Source: Cardiocondyla obscurior (Eukaryota > Arthropoda > Insecta > Hymenoptera > Formicidae). Taken from it: a stretch of DNA of 64,000 nucleotides. Both the position numbers and the translations under genes were made by a program. Under the pieces are notes generated by a model. The model searched no databases. It worked only from the letters and a program-made list of their open reading frames with translations, and was not told the DNA's origin. Position 1 is the first letter of the stretch; each line of letters starts with the position of its first letter. The stretch covers positions 1,794,501 to 1,858,500 of the forward strand of contig NC_091889.1 of NCBI RefSeq assembly GCF_019399895.1, read 5' to 3'. This document shows positions 21,345-33,600 of the stretch, in pieces.

Positions 21345-22571
21345 TCAACGCAACAATTGTTCGAAGTGCCGACCGTTTGCTTGTAGGCAAAGTTCGGCTC
21401 TCCGAACAATTTGTTGCGTTGCATGTTGTGTCATGTCGGGCGTCACTGTATCGAAGGCCGCTATAATTTCATCGCGAACCTCCTCCACAGTAGCTTCACG
21501 CACGTGCTCGACTTGAGCCTTTATGTGGCCCCAAAGAAAATAATCCAGCACGTTTAAATCCGGTGAACGTGCTGGCCAGGTAATGGGACCACCGCGACCT
21601 ATCCAACGCCCCGCGAAACGATTGTTCAATACCTGTCTTGCACGGCGCGAAAAATGAGGCGGAGCACCGTCTTGTTGGTAAATAACTTTTTGTCGGACAT
21701 CGAGCGGCAAATCCTCTAGAAGCGTCGGCAGCTCCTCATCTAAAAATCTCGCATACCGCTCCCCATTTAACCGAGGCGGTAAAAAGAATGGCCCGATCTA
21801 AAATGACAAATAAAATTATTACGAGGTTGGTTAAGATTTAATGTAATACATTTTTCTCTGATAAAAATACTTACAATTTTATCTTTAATTACTCCTGCCC
21901 ACACATGCAGCTTCCATCTGTACTGAAAAGCGCATTGTCTGACTACGCGGGGATTTTCGTCGCTCCAATAAATAAAATTTTTTGAATTAAATACACCATT
22001 GGGTGTAAATATTGCCTCATCAGTCCATAATATAAGATCTGGGAATGACGCATTTTTTTTTCTCCTGCATTGAGTCAGGAACCCTAAAAGTATTTCATTA
22101 ATTATCATTTTATAATAGAAGCATACTTTAAAGATGTACGTAACAAAAAAAGAAATACCTTCGCAAAAAATAGCGCGTTGTTCTTCATCCCGAGGAAGAA
22201 GCTGTTGCACCCGCTGGTAATGATACGGGTGCAACCCTTCTTCTCGGACAACGCGATGTACTAAACATCGTGGAACATTTAACGCCCGCGCTACACGACG
22301 CAGGCTATTCTGTGGACGTTCCTCAAAATAATTTAGGATATTTTCTTCGATCTTAACATTTCGGTGCAGTATTCGTTCTGCATGGCGTTGCTTCGGAATC
22401 ACGCTGCCCGTTTCTCTCGTTCGCTGTACGCACCTCAAGATCGTTTGATACGAAGGATGCGCACGTTCCGGAAATCTTTCCGCGTATAATTGTTCTGCGG
22501 CAAGTGCGTTTTCTCCCGCGGCTTTCGCGGCAAATCATATCGGTGATATATTCTGACACTGTGTACCTCAT
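21345..22571 (-). pseudogene. Mariner-like transposase of element 2, exon 1 frameshifted
   Basis: Exon 1 runs 22571-22159 and has at least one frameshift soon after the start: a Met-Arg-Tyr-Thr-Val-Ser-Glu-Tyr beginning is followed in another frame by the conserved Thr-Arg-Glu-Thr-Gly and Tyr-His-Tyr-Gln-Arg-Val-Gln-Gln words. Exon 2 (22083-21875) is open with Leu-Trp-Thr-Asp-Glu. Exon 3 (21797-21345) is open with Gln-Asp-Gly-Ala-Pro-Pro-His, Ser-Pro-Asp-Leu and Phe-Leu-Trp-Gly-His-Ile-Lys. Both introns are small GT-AG introns at the same places as in element 1. Apart from exon 1 this is the best preserved transposase of the window. Confidence 0.85.
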
Positions 22572-22839
22572 TTTCGCACGAGATAAGATACACTGTAATG
22601 CTTTCGGACGCACGTTGTCGAAGAACTTGAGAATCGAGAAAAAACAATTGAAAATCGGAAACGTTTGCGGTGCTGCTCTAATGATTGCTATCACATTTGT
22701 CGATAAGAGACAAGTTTGTGAACAGCCACTACTTATCGACTAAAGCAGGACCGCAAACGTTTCCGATTTTCAATTGTTTTTTCTCGATTCTCAAGTTCTT
22801 CGACAACGTGCGTCCGAAAGCATTACAGTGTATCTTATC

Positions 22840-23290
22840 TCGTGCGAAAATGAGGTACACAGTGTCAGAATATACCGATATGGTGATTTGTTATGGTGCC
22901 GCGGGAGAAAACGCACCTAATTTAATCTCTCGGGAAGATATTCCCGGAACGTCGCTCGTAATCAGAAGCGCAGTGCTATGGCTGAAAGCGGGGCGGCGTA
23001 TTGAAGCCACGATTTCTGCCGCCGAAAATGACCAGATCGAGAAAATATCTAGAACACAGAAACTGCGTCGTGTAACGCACCCAGGCGCGTTGTCCGAGGT
23101 TGCATATCATTCCCTAGAGCTGGTGCAATATTCTTCTCAGGATGAACAACGCGCTTATTTGCGGTATTTCTTTTTTTGACCGTACATGGCACAGAAACCA
23201 ACTCTTCTATTATAAAATGATAATTAATGAAATACTTTAGGGATTCCTGACTCAATGCAGAGGAGAAAATGCGTCTCCCGAACTATTTCT
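22840..23290 (+). pseudogene. Inverted remnant of transposase exon 1 and the start of exon 2
   Basis: From about 22850 the sequence repeats the exon-1 start of the minus-strand copy in inverted orientation (Met-Arg-Tyr-Thr-Val-Ser-Glu-Tyr-Thr-Asp), then drifts out of frame. A GGGATTCCTGACTCAATGCAG stretch near 23240 is the exon-2 start. The catalytic part is missing. The 23400-23640 stretch that follows has no recognisable gene. Confidence 0.7.
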
Positions 23291-24705
23291 TGATATTTAG
23301 TCAAAAATTTTATTTATTGAACGCCTTTCAATACAGATGAAAGCTTCATGTGAAAACAATTGGAAATTATTTTATCAGTTATATAATATTATTTGTCATT
23401 AGTCGATCCCCACCTCGGTAATGAGTGATGGCGCCTTGCTCGGTATCAGTGACCCTCGCCGTGAATCATTTCTTTGAACAACGATCAATCTCTGTCCCGG
23501 ATCACGGTGATGATGTGCCCCAGCGGGAGCAAACTCAAGTCAGCGTGCGTGGAGGAGGTTCGCGACCTGGCGGCCTTCATGCAGTGACGCCCGGCGCATG
23601 GCAACATGCAACACCTGGGAATTGAACAGGAGAGCCGAACTTTGTACAAACGATCCTCAGCAATTGTTGCGTTGGTTGTGCAGTGAGATTAGCCTACCGA
23701 GAAATAAAACGCGCCGTATATCTACCTCGTAGGTGTGCGGAAAGATAGCCGCACGCCGTGTAATAATTACTAACTTTAAATTTGTAATTTTTACTTGCAC
23801 GTCGTCGTTCGCCTCGCATCGTATGTTTTTGTCTCGCACATTGTCGGCTCGCCTCACGCGCGCATTGTCGCCTCGTCTCGCACGCGTGTCGTTCTTCGAT
23901 TCGCCTCGCACATTGTCGGCTCGCCTCACGCGCGCATTGTCGCCTCGTCTCGCTCGCGTGTCGTTCTTAACTCCGCCTCGCACACTGTCGGCTCGCCTTA
24001 CGCGCGCATTGTCGCATCGTCTCGCTCGCGTGTCGATTTTTACTCCGTCTCACGCGTCGTCGCCTCGCCTCGCTCGCTCGCCTCTTCCTTGTCGATCTTA
24101 GGCTACACAAAATAATTATTTTTCTCAATAACTAATGAGAATTTTTTGAAACGGTCAAAGACTTTTTCATTTATCTCCTCAAGACCCACCTATCTGTAAT
24201 GGATTTTACACATGGGCTGAGACACCCTGTAAAACAACTACAATCAATGTCTATATATACAGGGTGTCCCAAACAAGATGTCACTCCCAAAATATACGGG
24301 TAGGAAATTTAAATTGGAGACGAAAAGTTAAATTTAATTTTGTAAAATTATGAACCGTTTTTGAGAAAAAAATTAAAATATTTTGGCGTTAGAGCGACAA
24401 GGAAGTTGCGAGGTAAGTGAGCGCGCAAAAAATGGGTGGAGTCACCGAGGAATGATAAGCGAAGCGACACGCAGCAAGCAAGAAGAAAGAATGCAAGCGA
24501 GAAGAAATGAATGCAAGCGAGAAACGTTTGTGAGTAAAAGATATAACGATCGCGCTCGCAATTGAATTGATCAAAATTACGAACAAATTTTTTACTTTTT
24601 ATTTATTTTAGTACATTTTGCCATCATTTCCACACCACCTTGCGGTAGATGGCATGGCGCGTTTTTATAGTGGTATCCCCGGGAGGCTAGTCCACTCTTA
24701 AAAAT

Positions 24706-25911
24706 TTAATCTAACATTTGCTCAAAATGTCCCCCTCTTTGTCGTACGCACATATCGGCTCTTTGATAAACATCTCTTGTTGCACACTGTACCATGTCCG
24801 GCGAAATGGTCGTAAAAGCCGCAACAATTGCTTCCCGGACTTCATTTACTGTGCCATTTCGCCGTGGCTCGACCAAATATTTATGTGTCCCCATAAAAAA
24901 TAATCAAGGACGGTTAAATCAGGTGATCGCGGCGGCCAGGCAATTGGACCACCGCGACCTATCCATTTTTCGGGAAACCGCTCGTTTAATTCTTCCCGCA
25001 CTATAGCACTCGAATGAGCCGGTGCTCCGTCATGTTGAAAAATCATATTTCTTCTTATTTGAAGCGGCACATTTTCAAGAAGTGCATATAATTTATTTTT
25101 AATAAAATTTTATATGCGATTCCGTTAATCTATGTGGGAAAAAATATGGACCGATCTGGAAATAATGAAAGGAAATATTTCAGTTACAAAATAATAAAAT
25201 AATTTTTTCTATTTACAACTTACCACTTGATTTCTGATGACTCCAGCCCATACATTTATACTCCACCGATATTGGAACGATCCCTGACGAATGGCATGCG
25301 GATTTTCGTCTGCCCAAATTAACCGATTCCGTGAGTTAAAAATGCCATTCGGCGTGAATGTGGATTCGTCTGTCCATAATATTTTGTCACAAAATGACAT
25401 GTTTTGCCGACATTGTGCAATAAATCCTGCAAAAAAATTTTTTGACGAATATTACAACGCTTTTAAATTACCGCGAATACTAATAGTTAATAAAAATACC
25501 TTGACAAAAATGAATTCGAGATTCAAAGTCCCTCGGCATAAGTTGTTGCACCCGCTGGTAATGATACGGGTGCAACGCATTATACCGTAAGGTACGATGG
25601 AATGAGTTCTTTGGTAAATTCAGTAGGTACGCCGCACGACGAATGCTCGTTTCTGGGTGTCTGAAGAAAAGGTCAAGGGTTCTTTCTTCGTCTTGAATCT
25701 GGCGACGTAGAGGGGTATTTTTACTATCGTGCACAAAACATCCCGTTTCGCGTAATTTGTTCACAACACGGAGAATTGTTCTGTTACACGGATGACGTGC
25801 ATGCCTGGCGAAACGTTCAGCATAAATTTCGGCTGCACGGTTTGCGTTTTCACCCGCTAATCCATACGCAATTATCATTTCGGTATATTCTCGCGGAGTA
25901 TACATTGCCAT
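24706..25911 (-). pseudogene. Transposase of element 3, left copy
   Basis: Exon 1 (25911-25500) is open with a DUF4817-like start (Tyr-Thr-Glu-Met-Ile-Ile-Ala-Tyr-Gly) and Arg-Ala-Ala-Glu-Ile-Tyr-Ala-Glu-Arg. Exon 2 (25426-25224) is open with Leu-Trp-Thr-Asp-Glu-Ser. Exon 3 (25156-24706) has an indel with a stop near 25110, and then a missing base after Trp-Gly-His-Ile near 24890. The introns start GTATTT and GTAAGT. The second catalytic box is His-Asp-Gly-Ala-Pro-Ala-His and the third Ser-Pro-Asp-Leu. Confidence 0.85.
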
Positions 25912-26098
25912 CTTCGTAATTTGTTGCAACACGAATGAATTCGAAGCGACTGCATCAAAGACACGACTCTAAAAAAAAGTTGCTACAAATCGACAACTGA
26001 CAAAAAATGGTTGCCATTGACAACAATTTTTCTGATTTTTTTTTTTTTCTTATGCAGTCACTTTAAATTCATTATTCGTATTGTAACAAATTATAAAG

Positions 26099-27138
26099 AT
26101 GGCACAGTATACTCCGGAAATGATAATTGCGTATGGATTAGCGGGTAAAGACGCAAATTTTGCAGATTTTGCGTGTTGCGCATAAGTTACGCGAAACGGG
26201 ATGTTTTGTATACGATAGAAAAAATACCCTTCTACGTTGCCAGATTCGTGATAAAGAAAGAATCTTCGACTTTTTCTTCTCACATTCAAAAATGAGCATT
26301 TGTGTCGTGTGACGTACTAACTCAATTTACCAAAGAATTCGGTTCACCTACAGTTGTCATAGTATTTTTATTCACTATTAGTATTCACGGTATTTTGAAA
26401 GCGTTATAATAAAAGTCCAAAAATTTTTTTACAGAATTTATCGCACAATGTCGGTAACAAGATTTTATGGACTGACGAATCCACGTTCACGCCGAATAAC
26501 ATTTTTAACTCGCAGAATCGTTTACTTTGGGCAGACGAAAATCCGCATGCCATTCGTCAGGGATCGTTCCAATAACGGTGGAGTATAAACATATGGGCGG
26601 GAGTCATCGGAAATCAAGTGGTAAGTTGTAAATAGAAAAAATTATTTTATTATTTTGTAACTGAAATTTCCTTTCATTATTTCCAGATCAGTCCATATTT
26701 TTTTCCACAACGATTAACGGGAATCGTATACAAAAATTTTATACAAAATAAATTATTTGCACTTCTCGACAATGTGCCGCTTCAAGTAAGAAGAGATATG
26801 ATCTATCAGCATTACGGAGCACCGGTTCATTCGAGTGCTATAATGCGGGAAGAATTAAACGAGCGGTTTCCCGAAAAATGGATAGGTCGCCGTGGTCCAA
26901 TTGCCTGGCCGCCGCGATCACCTGATTTAACCGTTCTTGATTATTTTTTATGGGGACACATAAATATTTGGTCGAGCCACGGCGAAATGGCACAGTAAAT
27001 GAAGTCCGGGAAGCAATTGTTGCGGCTTTTGCGACCATTTCGCCGGACATGGTACAGTGTGCAACAAGAGATGTTTATCGAAGAGCCGATATGTGCGTAC
27101 GACAAAGAGGGGGACATTTTGAGCAAATGTTAGATTAA
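26099..27138 (+). pseudogene. Transposase of element 3, inverted right copy
   Basis: Exon 1 starts with ATGGCACAGTATACTCCGG but is shortened and out of frame. Exon 2 (26435-26620) carries stops. Exon 3 (26687-27138) is almost open and keeps Tyr-Gly-Ala-Pro-Val-His in place of Asp-Gly-Ala-Pro-Ala-His, so the second catalytic Asp is lost. It shares the same missing base after Trp-Gly-His-Ile (near 26960) with the left copy, which shows that this mutation is older than the duplication or was spread between the arms. Confidence 0.8.
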
Positions 27139-27930
27139 ATTTTTAAGAGTGGACTAGGCCTCCCGGGGATACCACTATAAAAAAAACGCGCCATGCCATC
27201 TACCGCAAGGTGGTGCGGAAATGATGGCAAAATGTACTAAAAATAAATAAAAAGTAAAAAAAATTTGTTCGTAATTTTGATCAATTCAATTGCGAGCGCG
27301 ATCGTTATATCTTTTACTCACAAACGTTTCTCGCTTGCATTCATTTCTTCTCGCTTGCATTCTTTTCTTCTTGCGTGCTGCGTGTCGCTCGCTTATCATT
27401 CCTCGGTGACTCCACCCATTTTTTTGCGCGCTCACTCTTACCTCGCAACTTCCTTGTCGCTCTAACGCCAAAATATTTTAATTTTTTTCTCAAAAACGGT
27501 TCATAATTTTACAAAATTGAATTTAACTTTTCGTCTCCAATTTAAATTTCCTACCCGTATATTTTGGGAGTGACATCTTGTTTGGGACACCCTGTATAAT
27601 GTTGGATAGACTTTTCCTTATTATACAATTTTAATTGCATCAATACATGATAATTTGCACTACTTTTAACTTTAAATTCGTTATTAAGACAATTACAAAG
27701 TGATAAGCTTTCTATATATGATATTTTAGTTCACGCGACATTATTCATCAATGGTGTTGTTATGCATATTTTAATATATTAACATCAACAGATTTACAAA
27801 CAATTTTAAATTTGAAATTATTGTGAAAAGTCTTGTCTTCTAATATATCCATTATGTATCTTATTAATATATTGTTTTGTAGCAATGGAGGTTTCCGGAT
27901 AAGAGCCGCGTTGAGAGATAGCGTTGTGCC

Positions 27931-27965
27931 GACGTTTCGCAAACATTGCAGTTTGCATCATCAAG
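27931..27965 (-). ncRNA. Hammerhead-ribozyme-like motif, minus strand
   Basis: On the minus strand a TTGATGA box is followed by T, a perfect 6-bp stem (GCAAAC / GTTTGC), then GAAACGTC. This is the core order of a hammerhead ribozyme (CUGANGA, stem II, GAAA), with the first C replaced by T. Stems I and III were not verified. Confidence 0.35.
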
Positions 27966-29273
27966 GCAGAAGCTTCGATACTGAGCTTGCTTGTGGTTTG
28001 GTGGTCCTTATATACCTCTTATTTTTTCTTTCCCTCGTTGTGATTGGGGGAGGAGCAGTGTTTGTTGACCAATAGTATTGTTTAATTGATCAGCTAGTCA
28101 ATTAAAAAATCGGGAGGGCAGCGTGCCAAATTGGATTAACTTGCAGGCCTTTGTCTCGATTGAGATTATCTGATAAGGGGAGGTCGCGCTCAACGGAACA
28201 CCGATTTTCTTCAAACTTGCAGGGTTTAAAGATTGGTGTTCCTAGAGATACTTGGTAAAGCCATTCGACACTACTCAAAATAAGAGAGAAAAGTTAGTTT
28301 AAATATTTCGTGTCTATAAATACAGAACAGTTATACTTACTTTCGAAGCAGCGTGGTAGTCAGATGGAGGCTCAGTCAGGCGCGGAATCAGGTTCGATTC
28401 ACGTTACGTATTTTATTTTTTTTTTTAATTATTTTTTTTTTTAATTGTTACATTTTGGTGTAAACTTTAGTAATTATATATTTTATTTTATTATTATAAT
28501 ATTATATAAAAAAAAAAATGTAATAATATATTTTTTTATAAAGATATTTATTTTATTAATTACATATACATGTTTTTATGACAAATACCACCCAGGGATA
28601 TGCGATGTTAAGAATTAATAATATTGTTTCCTTGCACATGTAATCAATAAAATAAATAACTTTATAAAAAAAAAAAATATTACATTTTTTATTATTTTTT
28701 CTTTTTATATAATATTATAATAATAAAATAAAATACATAATTATTAAAGTTTACACCAAAATGTAAAAATTAAAAAAATAAAATAATTAAAAAAAAGTAA
28801 AATAAAATACGTAACGTGAATCAAACCAGTGATTCCGCGCTTACTAGACTTGAGCCTCCCGCTCTGGACTACCACGCTGCTTCGAAAGTAAGTATAACTG
28901 TTCTGTATTTATAGACACGAAATATTTAAACTAACTTTTCTCTCTTATTTTTGAGTAGTGCGTCGAATGGCTTTACCAAGTATCTCTAGGAACACCAATC
29001 TTTAAACCCTGCAAGTTTGAAGAAAATCGGTGTTCCGTTGAGCGCGACCTCCCCTTATCAGATAACCTCAATCGAGACAATGGCCTGCAAGTTAATCCAA
29101 TTTGGCACGTTGCCCTCCCGGTTTTTTAATTGACCAGCTGATCAATTAAACAATACGATTGGTCAACAAACACTGCTCCTCCCCTCCCCCCCAATCACAA
29201 CGAGGGAAAGAAAAAATAAGAGGTATATAAGGACCACCAAACCATAAGCAAGTTCAGAATTGGAGCTTCTGCC

Positions 29274-29307
29274 CTGATGATGCGAACTGCAATGTTTGAG
29301 AAACGTC
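29274..29307 (+). ncRNA. Hammerhead-ribozyme-like motif, plus strand
   Basis: The box is canonical here (CTGATGA), followed by a weaker stem II (GCGAAC / GTTTGA) and GAAACGTC. It is the inverted partner of the 27931-27965 motif. Confidence 0.35.
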
Positions 29308-29509
29308 GGCACAACGCTGTCTTTCAACGCGGCTGTTATCTGGAAACCTCCATTGCTACAGAAGTCAATGGCCGCAAAAGCCTAAAAACTGGAATATATT
29401 GTTTTCTTAAACTTGTGATAAAAGATAATTGTGTTTTCATAAATCTTATAATGTTAAATATTATCTACTGAGTTTTGTATATTAAAATATTTAATTAATA
29501 TTTTTGAAG

Positions 29510-29981
29510 CTGTCATACCAATCATAGATATGATTGCGGAAGATTGGGAGAAATCTGAAAATGCGGAAGAGAAAAATATTATGATCAGAAGAGTGCAGAC
29601 TGCACGTCCAATTATTATATTTGCATATATTATTACGGCAGTAGGATGTTTATTTATCATCGTTTTTCCTAGATTAGGAATGTCGATAAGAGTAATATCC
29701 AATATAACTGATCCAGGCCGATTATTACCTTTACAACCCCACTATATTTTCGACGTAACAACACAACGACTGCTATACGAATTGACATATATAAGTCAAG
29801 TCATTTATATAGGTCTCGGAGTTGTATCTTATATTGGAATTGATCATTTTCTTGCACTGTTGATTTTTCATATATCAGGTCAATTAGACATTATCAAGAA
29901 TCGTTTAATACATTTAAATAAATACATTAATTCTCGAAACATGTTAAGAAAATGCATAAAACAACACATTCGTTTGCTCAG
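29510..29981 (+). CDS. Odorant receptor, central exon
   Basis: The exon starts after a TTTTTGAAG acceptor and joins the first exon in phase (Lys-Lys-Glu-Thr-Val-Ile-Pro). It codes Ile-Ala-Glu-Asp-Trp-Glu-Lys, a typical intracellular loop, then TM3, an extracellular loop and TM4, and ends His-Ile-Arg-Leu-Leu-Arg at AG|GTTTGA in phase 2. It is fully open over about 157 codons, with no sign of decay. Confidence 0.85.
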
Positions 29982-30169
29982 GTTTGATCATTAAAGAAGT
30001 ATATAAAGTATATAATTTCAATAAAAAATATAAGCAAAATAGTGCCTCTTGATGGTTAAATTAATTATATTTTATAGAGTTTTAATATCACAGTTGCTTT
30101 TGGAATATGCACACATACACACACAATTTGTTAATAAAATATATCTAATTCACAGAATATTTTTCATAG

Positions 30170-30269
30170 AATTATTGCCATTATTGAAGATACATATAAT
30201 ATTACGCTTTTATCATTATTTGCATATTTTGCAATATACTTTGCTTTACTCGGTTTTCGCATAATTACT
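30170..30269 (+). CDS. Odorant receptor, third recognised exon (TM5 region)
   Basis: After a TTTCATAG acceptor the phase fits the previous exon. It codes a Ile-Glu-Asp-Thr-Tyr-Asn word and a hydrophobic run ending Gly-Phe-Arg-Ile-Ile-Thr, then a GTGAGT donor in phase 0. The size (100 nt) and position match the short exon that follows the long central exon in ant receptors. The next exon, with TM6, was not found before 36558. Confidence 0.75.
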
Positions 30270-30669
30270 GTGAGTTAATTAGTGTAAAAATGATTGAATA
30301 TAAAAGTTTATTTATATTAGAATAATATTTCTATTAGTAATATTAAATAAAAAAATTAATAACGTTTAATCTAAAAAAAATTAAAAATTATTCATGTAAT
30401 AATATTTTTATTTGATAATATTTATATGACTTTATATAATTATGTTAAATAAATTTAATTATAAGTAATTGCAATTTTTTTATATTTTATACATTAATTA
30501 GTTATTCAACGAAGGCAATGACTTGTCACTCACACGTTTTATCTTTTTTGTGGCGGCAATTACTAATTTATTTGGAACCTTGTGTTTATATTGTATCATG
30601 GGGGAATTTTTGGTGGCCCAAGTAAGTTTTACTCCATTTTTTGATTTATAATAAACGTTTGTTATATTT

Positions 30670-33600
30670 CCAAATTTAGGGACTTCCGTTTCCGGTGGCA
30701 AGCATGAATGTTGCATAATTGTAGTGGTCGGAATTGGAAAGAGTTTTGAGAGAAAGGAAGAGCTAAGAAAAAGTGAAGAAAAAGTGAAAAGAAAGGGAAA
30801 GGAAAAAGGTAGAAAGGCAATTGGGAGGAAGGGAACGAAAGAAAGGACAAGGGAAGGAAAAGGGGAATTAAAGGGAGTAAGTTGGTGAGGTTAAAAGCAA
30901 ATTAGTGACAAAATAAATTATAATATAGAGTATAAAGAGCATAGGAAAAGTAAAAAAAAAAATTTTTTTAATTAAGGCTATGAAAGAAGAGTAGCGCCGC
31001 GTGGTGGGAAAGGTGGAAAGTGGTGTTTGGACTGCGTCATTAATTAGAACAAAGCGCGATCTCAATATTGATAATATATACTTGACATTTCGCAAAGCTC
31101 GCCTCAGCTGGAATTATCAACAAAATCGATTACGCACTTAAGCCAATGTTGTTGTTTCGCGAGCTTGTCGGCCCGAACTATTGGGTGTTCGGCCCAATAT
31201 ATTCATCAACACAATTTTTAAACCCGTTTGTTAACTGACAAATGTTTCCAAAACCTTCCTTGATAACGCACTTCTCATCCTCAAAGCGCCAAGATGGTTC
31301 TGGAAGCGTTTTACGGTATAAAAAGGCCCAGGTTATCTGACTTCGGGCCATTACCTAGTTTCACGACATACGGTACATTATCCTATTACGTGTGTATTCC
31401 TATCTTCGCGATTCTAAGCTGTTCGGGATAATCGGAGTTTCCTTTGTCTCAGTTGCTTGAAAAAAGGAAGCTGAGACCTTTAACCGAACGTGTGCGTTTA
31501 TCGACCAATCAATATTTACTGTTCTTGTCACAAAGTATCGCGATTTCTTCAAGCTTGTTACTCATTGTATTGAACAAAATAATATATGTGACGTTTATAA
31601 AAGTTTGTCGTATTTTTGTATCCGCAATTTTATTAACTCCTACACTAACAGGTAGATACATAGAAAGGCTGGATAAGATAATAAAGAAGAAAGTTAGTAA
31701 GCTCGGAAAGGAATAAAAGTAAAATAAGTGAGAACAAAGAAGAAGATCGGTCAGAGGGAGAGGAGAAAAAAGAGACAAATGTAGAAAATGAAGAGAGAGA
31801 AGAAAGAAAAGAAAAAAATAAAAAGACTGACGAAGGCGGAAAGTCTCATGAGAGATAGGTCAAATAGTATGTCGATTATAGATTCTTTTAAAGATTCTTT
31901 TATATTCTTTTATAGATTTATTTAAAAGAGAAGAAAGTAAAAAAAAAGCAAACAAAAGATGGTAGGGTAAAAAGTGTAGAAAAATGAAGAAGAAAATAAA
32001 AGAAAAATTGAGAAGATGGAGAGAGGTAGGGAAGATGACAAGAGCTACAAAGAGAGGAAGAAGGAATATAAGAAGTTGTGCGAAAAGAAAAAGAAGTAAG
32101 AGAGAGAAAGGTGGGAGAAATAGTTGGAAAGAGTAAGAACGGAAGATGAGATATGGAAGACAATAAATAAAGAAAGAAAATGAAATAAAGAAATAAATGA
32201 GAAAAATAAAATAAAAGAATGGGACAGTCATTTTAGAGAAACGTTGAAAGAAGTTGAGTCGAAAAGAGTGAGAGGGAGAAAAGAATTAGAAAAAAAAAGA
32301 AAAAAAGCAAATTGAAAAAGAAGAAATAGAAAAAGTAATTAAAAAATTGAAAGGAGGTAAAGCGCCGGGGAGTGACGGAATTGAGAATGAGATATGGAGA
32401 TAGAGGAAAAAGATGAAAAAGGGTGGCTGTGAAAGATTTATAATAGCGTAAAAAGGAGAAGAATTTCCAAGGGATTGAAGGGAGGAAGTGATAGTGCCAA
32501 TAAAGAAGAAAAATAAGAGGGAAAAGGCAGAAGACTATAGGGGGATAACATTGACGCAAACGGCGTACAAGGTTAATGCAATAGTAGTGGCAGAAAGACT
32601 AAGAAAAAAAGTGGAAACAAAAAAGATTTTGCCACTGAGTCAAACAAGATTTAAAAAGAACATGGGGACAATCAATCAAGTGTACATTAAATTATTTGAT
32701 AAAAAAGAAAGTGGTGGAAAGACAAAGAATAATGATGAAATTTGTGGATATAAGAATAGCGTTTGACTCAGTAGACAGAAAGGTACTGATAAAAGCAATG
32801 AGAAAGAGAGAAGTGAGAGAAAGATTGATGGTGAGATGAGAGGAGCTACTGAAAGAAACTATAAGTGAAATAAGAGTAGGAGAAAAAAGGGAGAGAGATT
32901 TTGGAGAGGAAAAGTAGTAAGACAGGGATGTCCGCTAAGTTCAAGTTTGTTCACCTTGCTAATAGCAGATTTAGATGAAGAATTAAAAAAGGGAAGATGA
33001 TGAAAAATTAAAGTAAATGGAGAATAAATATTTTTATTAGCATATATAGATGATGTAGTTTTGGTGGAAAATAAGGTGGGAATGATGAGTCTGTTAAGGA
33101 GAATGGAGAAATATGTAAAGAAAAAGAATTAGAAGTAAACGTCGAAAAAACAAAAGTGATGAGATGAAGGAAAGGAAAAAGAAGGCAGAGAAGGACAGTA
33201 TGGAAATGGAAAGAAAACGTGTTGGAAGAAATAAGAAAGTATAAATATCTGAGGTATATGGTAATAACAAACGAGGAACAGAAAGAACAGATGAAAGATA
33301 ACTTGAGAAAGGGAGCAGCGGTGATGGGTGAGGTGTAGAGTATTGAAAAAAGGAAATTTGGATAAGATTGGGCGAAGATTATGGTTATTGAATAAGTTAA
33401 TGTGGTCGGTGATTAGTTATGGTGTAGAGATATGTGGATGGAAAAATATGAGAAATTAGAAAGGCAGCATGAAAGGTACCTGAAATGGATAATGGGGTTG
33501 ACTATGGGCATGTCGGGATATATGGTAAGAGAAGAAGTGCAAAGCATTCATGGGTATACGAGAGAAAGTTTGGGAAAGAAAAGGAGAGGGGGAGTTTGCA

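Larger units (their letters stand above)
20780..24229. mobile_element. Palindromic mariner-like element 2
   Basis: CAGGGTGTCTCAGCCCATGTG at the left returns inverted as CACATGGGCTGAGACACCCTG at the right, flanked by TA. Arms share about 500 bp of terminal sequence, with a GC-rich repeat zone made of GCGACAATGCGCGCGTGAGG words, and then the transposase 3' end. The arms meet near 22700-22750, where a GAAAATCGGAAACGTTTGCGG stretch is mirrored. The right arm keeps exon 1 and the beginning of exon 2 and the 3' end, but has lost most of exons 2 and 3. It lies inside an odorant-receptor intron. Confidence 0.85.
24260..27594. mobile_element. Palindromic mariner-like element 3, both arms with all three exons
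   Basis: CAGGGTGTCCCAAACAAGATG at the left returns inverted as CATCTTGTTTGGGACACCCTG at the right, flanked by TA. The arms are inverted copies over practically the full length, with a centre of roughly 70-100 bp near 25960-26060. Subterminal GAGCGACAAGGAAGTTGCGA recalls the core of the MITEs. Only about 30 bp separate it from element 2. Confidence 0.85.
27879..29360. mobile_element. Penelope-like foldback: two inverted arms of about 700 bp
   Basis: The left arm (27879-28560) is repeated inverted at about 28660-29360. Examples are TAGCAATGGAGGTTTCC against GGAAACCTCCATTGCTA, and AAGCAGCGTGGTAGTC against GACTACCACGCTGCTT. The turn is very AT-rich. Each arm carries a CTGATGATGC...GTTTG...GAAACGTC-type motif like the hammerhead-bearing terminal repeats of Penelope-like elements (family knowledge). 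No reverse transcriptase is left. It lies in the odorant-receptor intron. Confidence 0.65.

Noticed and set aside
28380..28400. GGTTCGATTC as a possible tRNA T-loop (also near 28820, inverted)
   Set aside because: No cloverleaf could be drawn around it, and the copies are part of the foldback arms.
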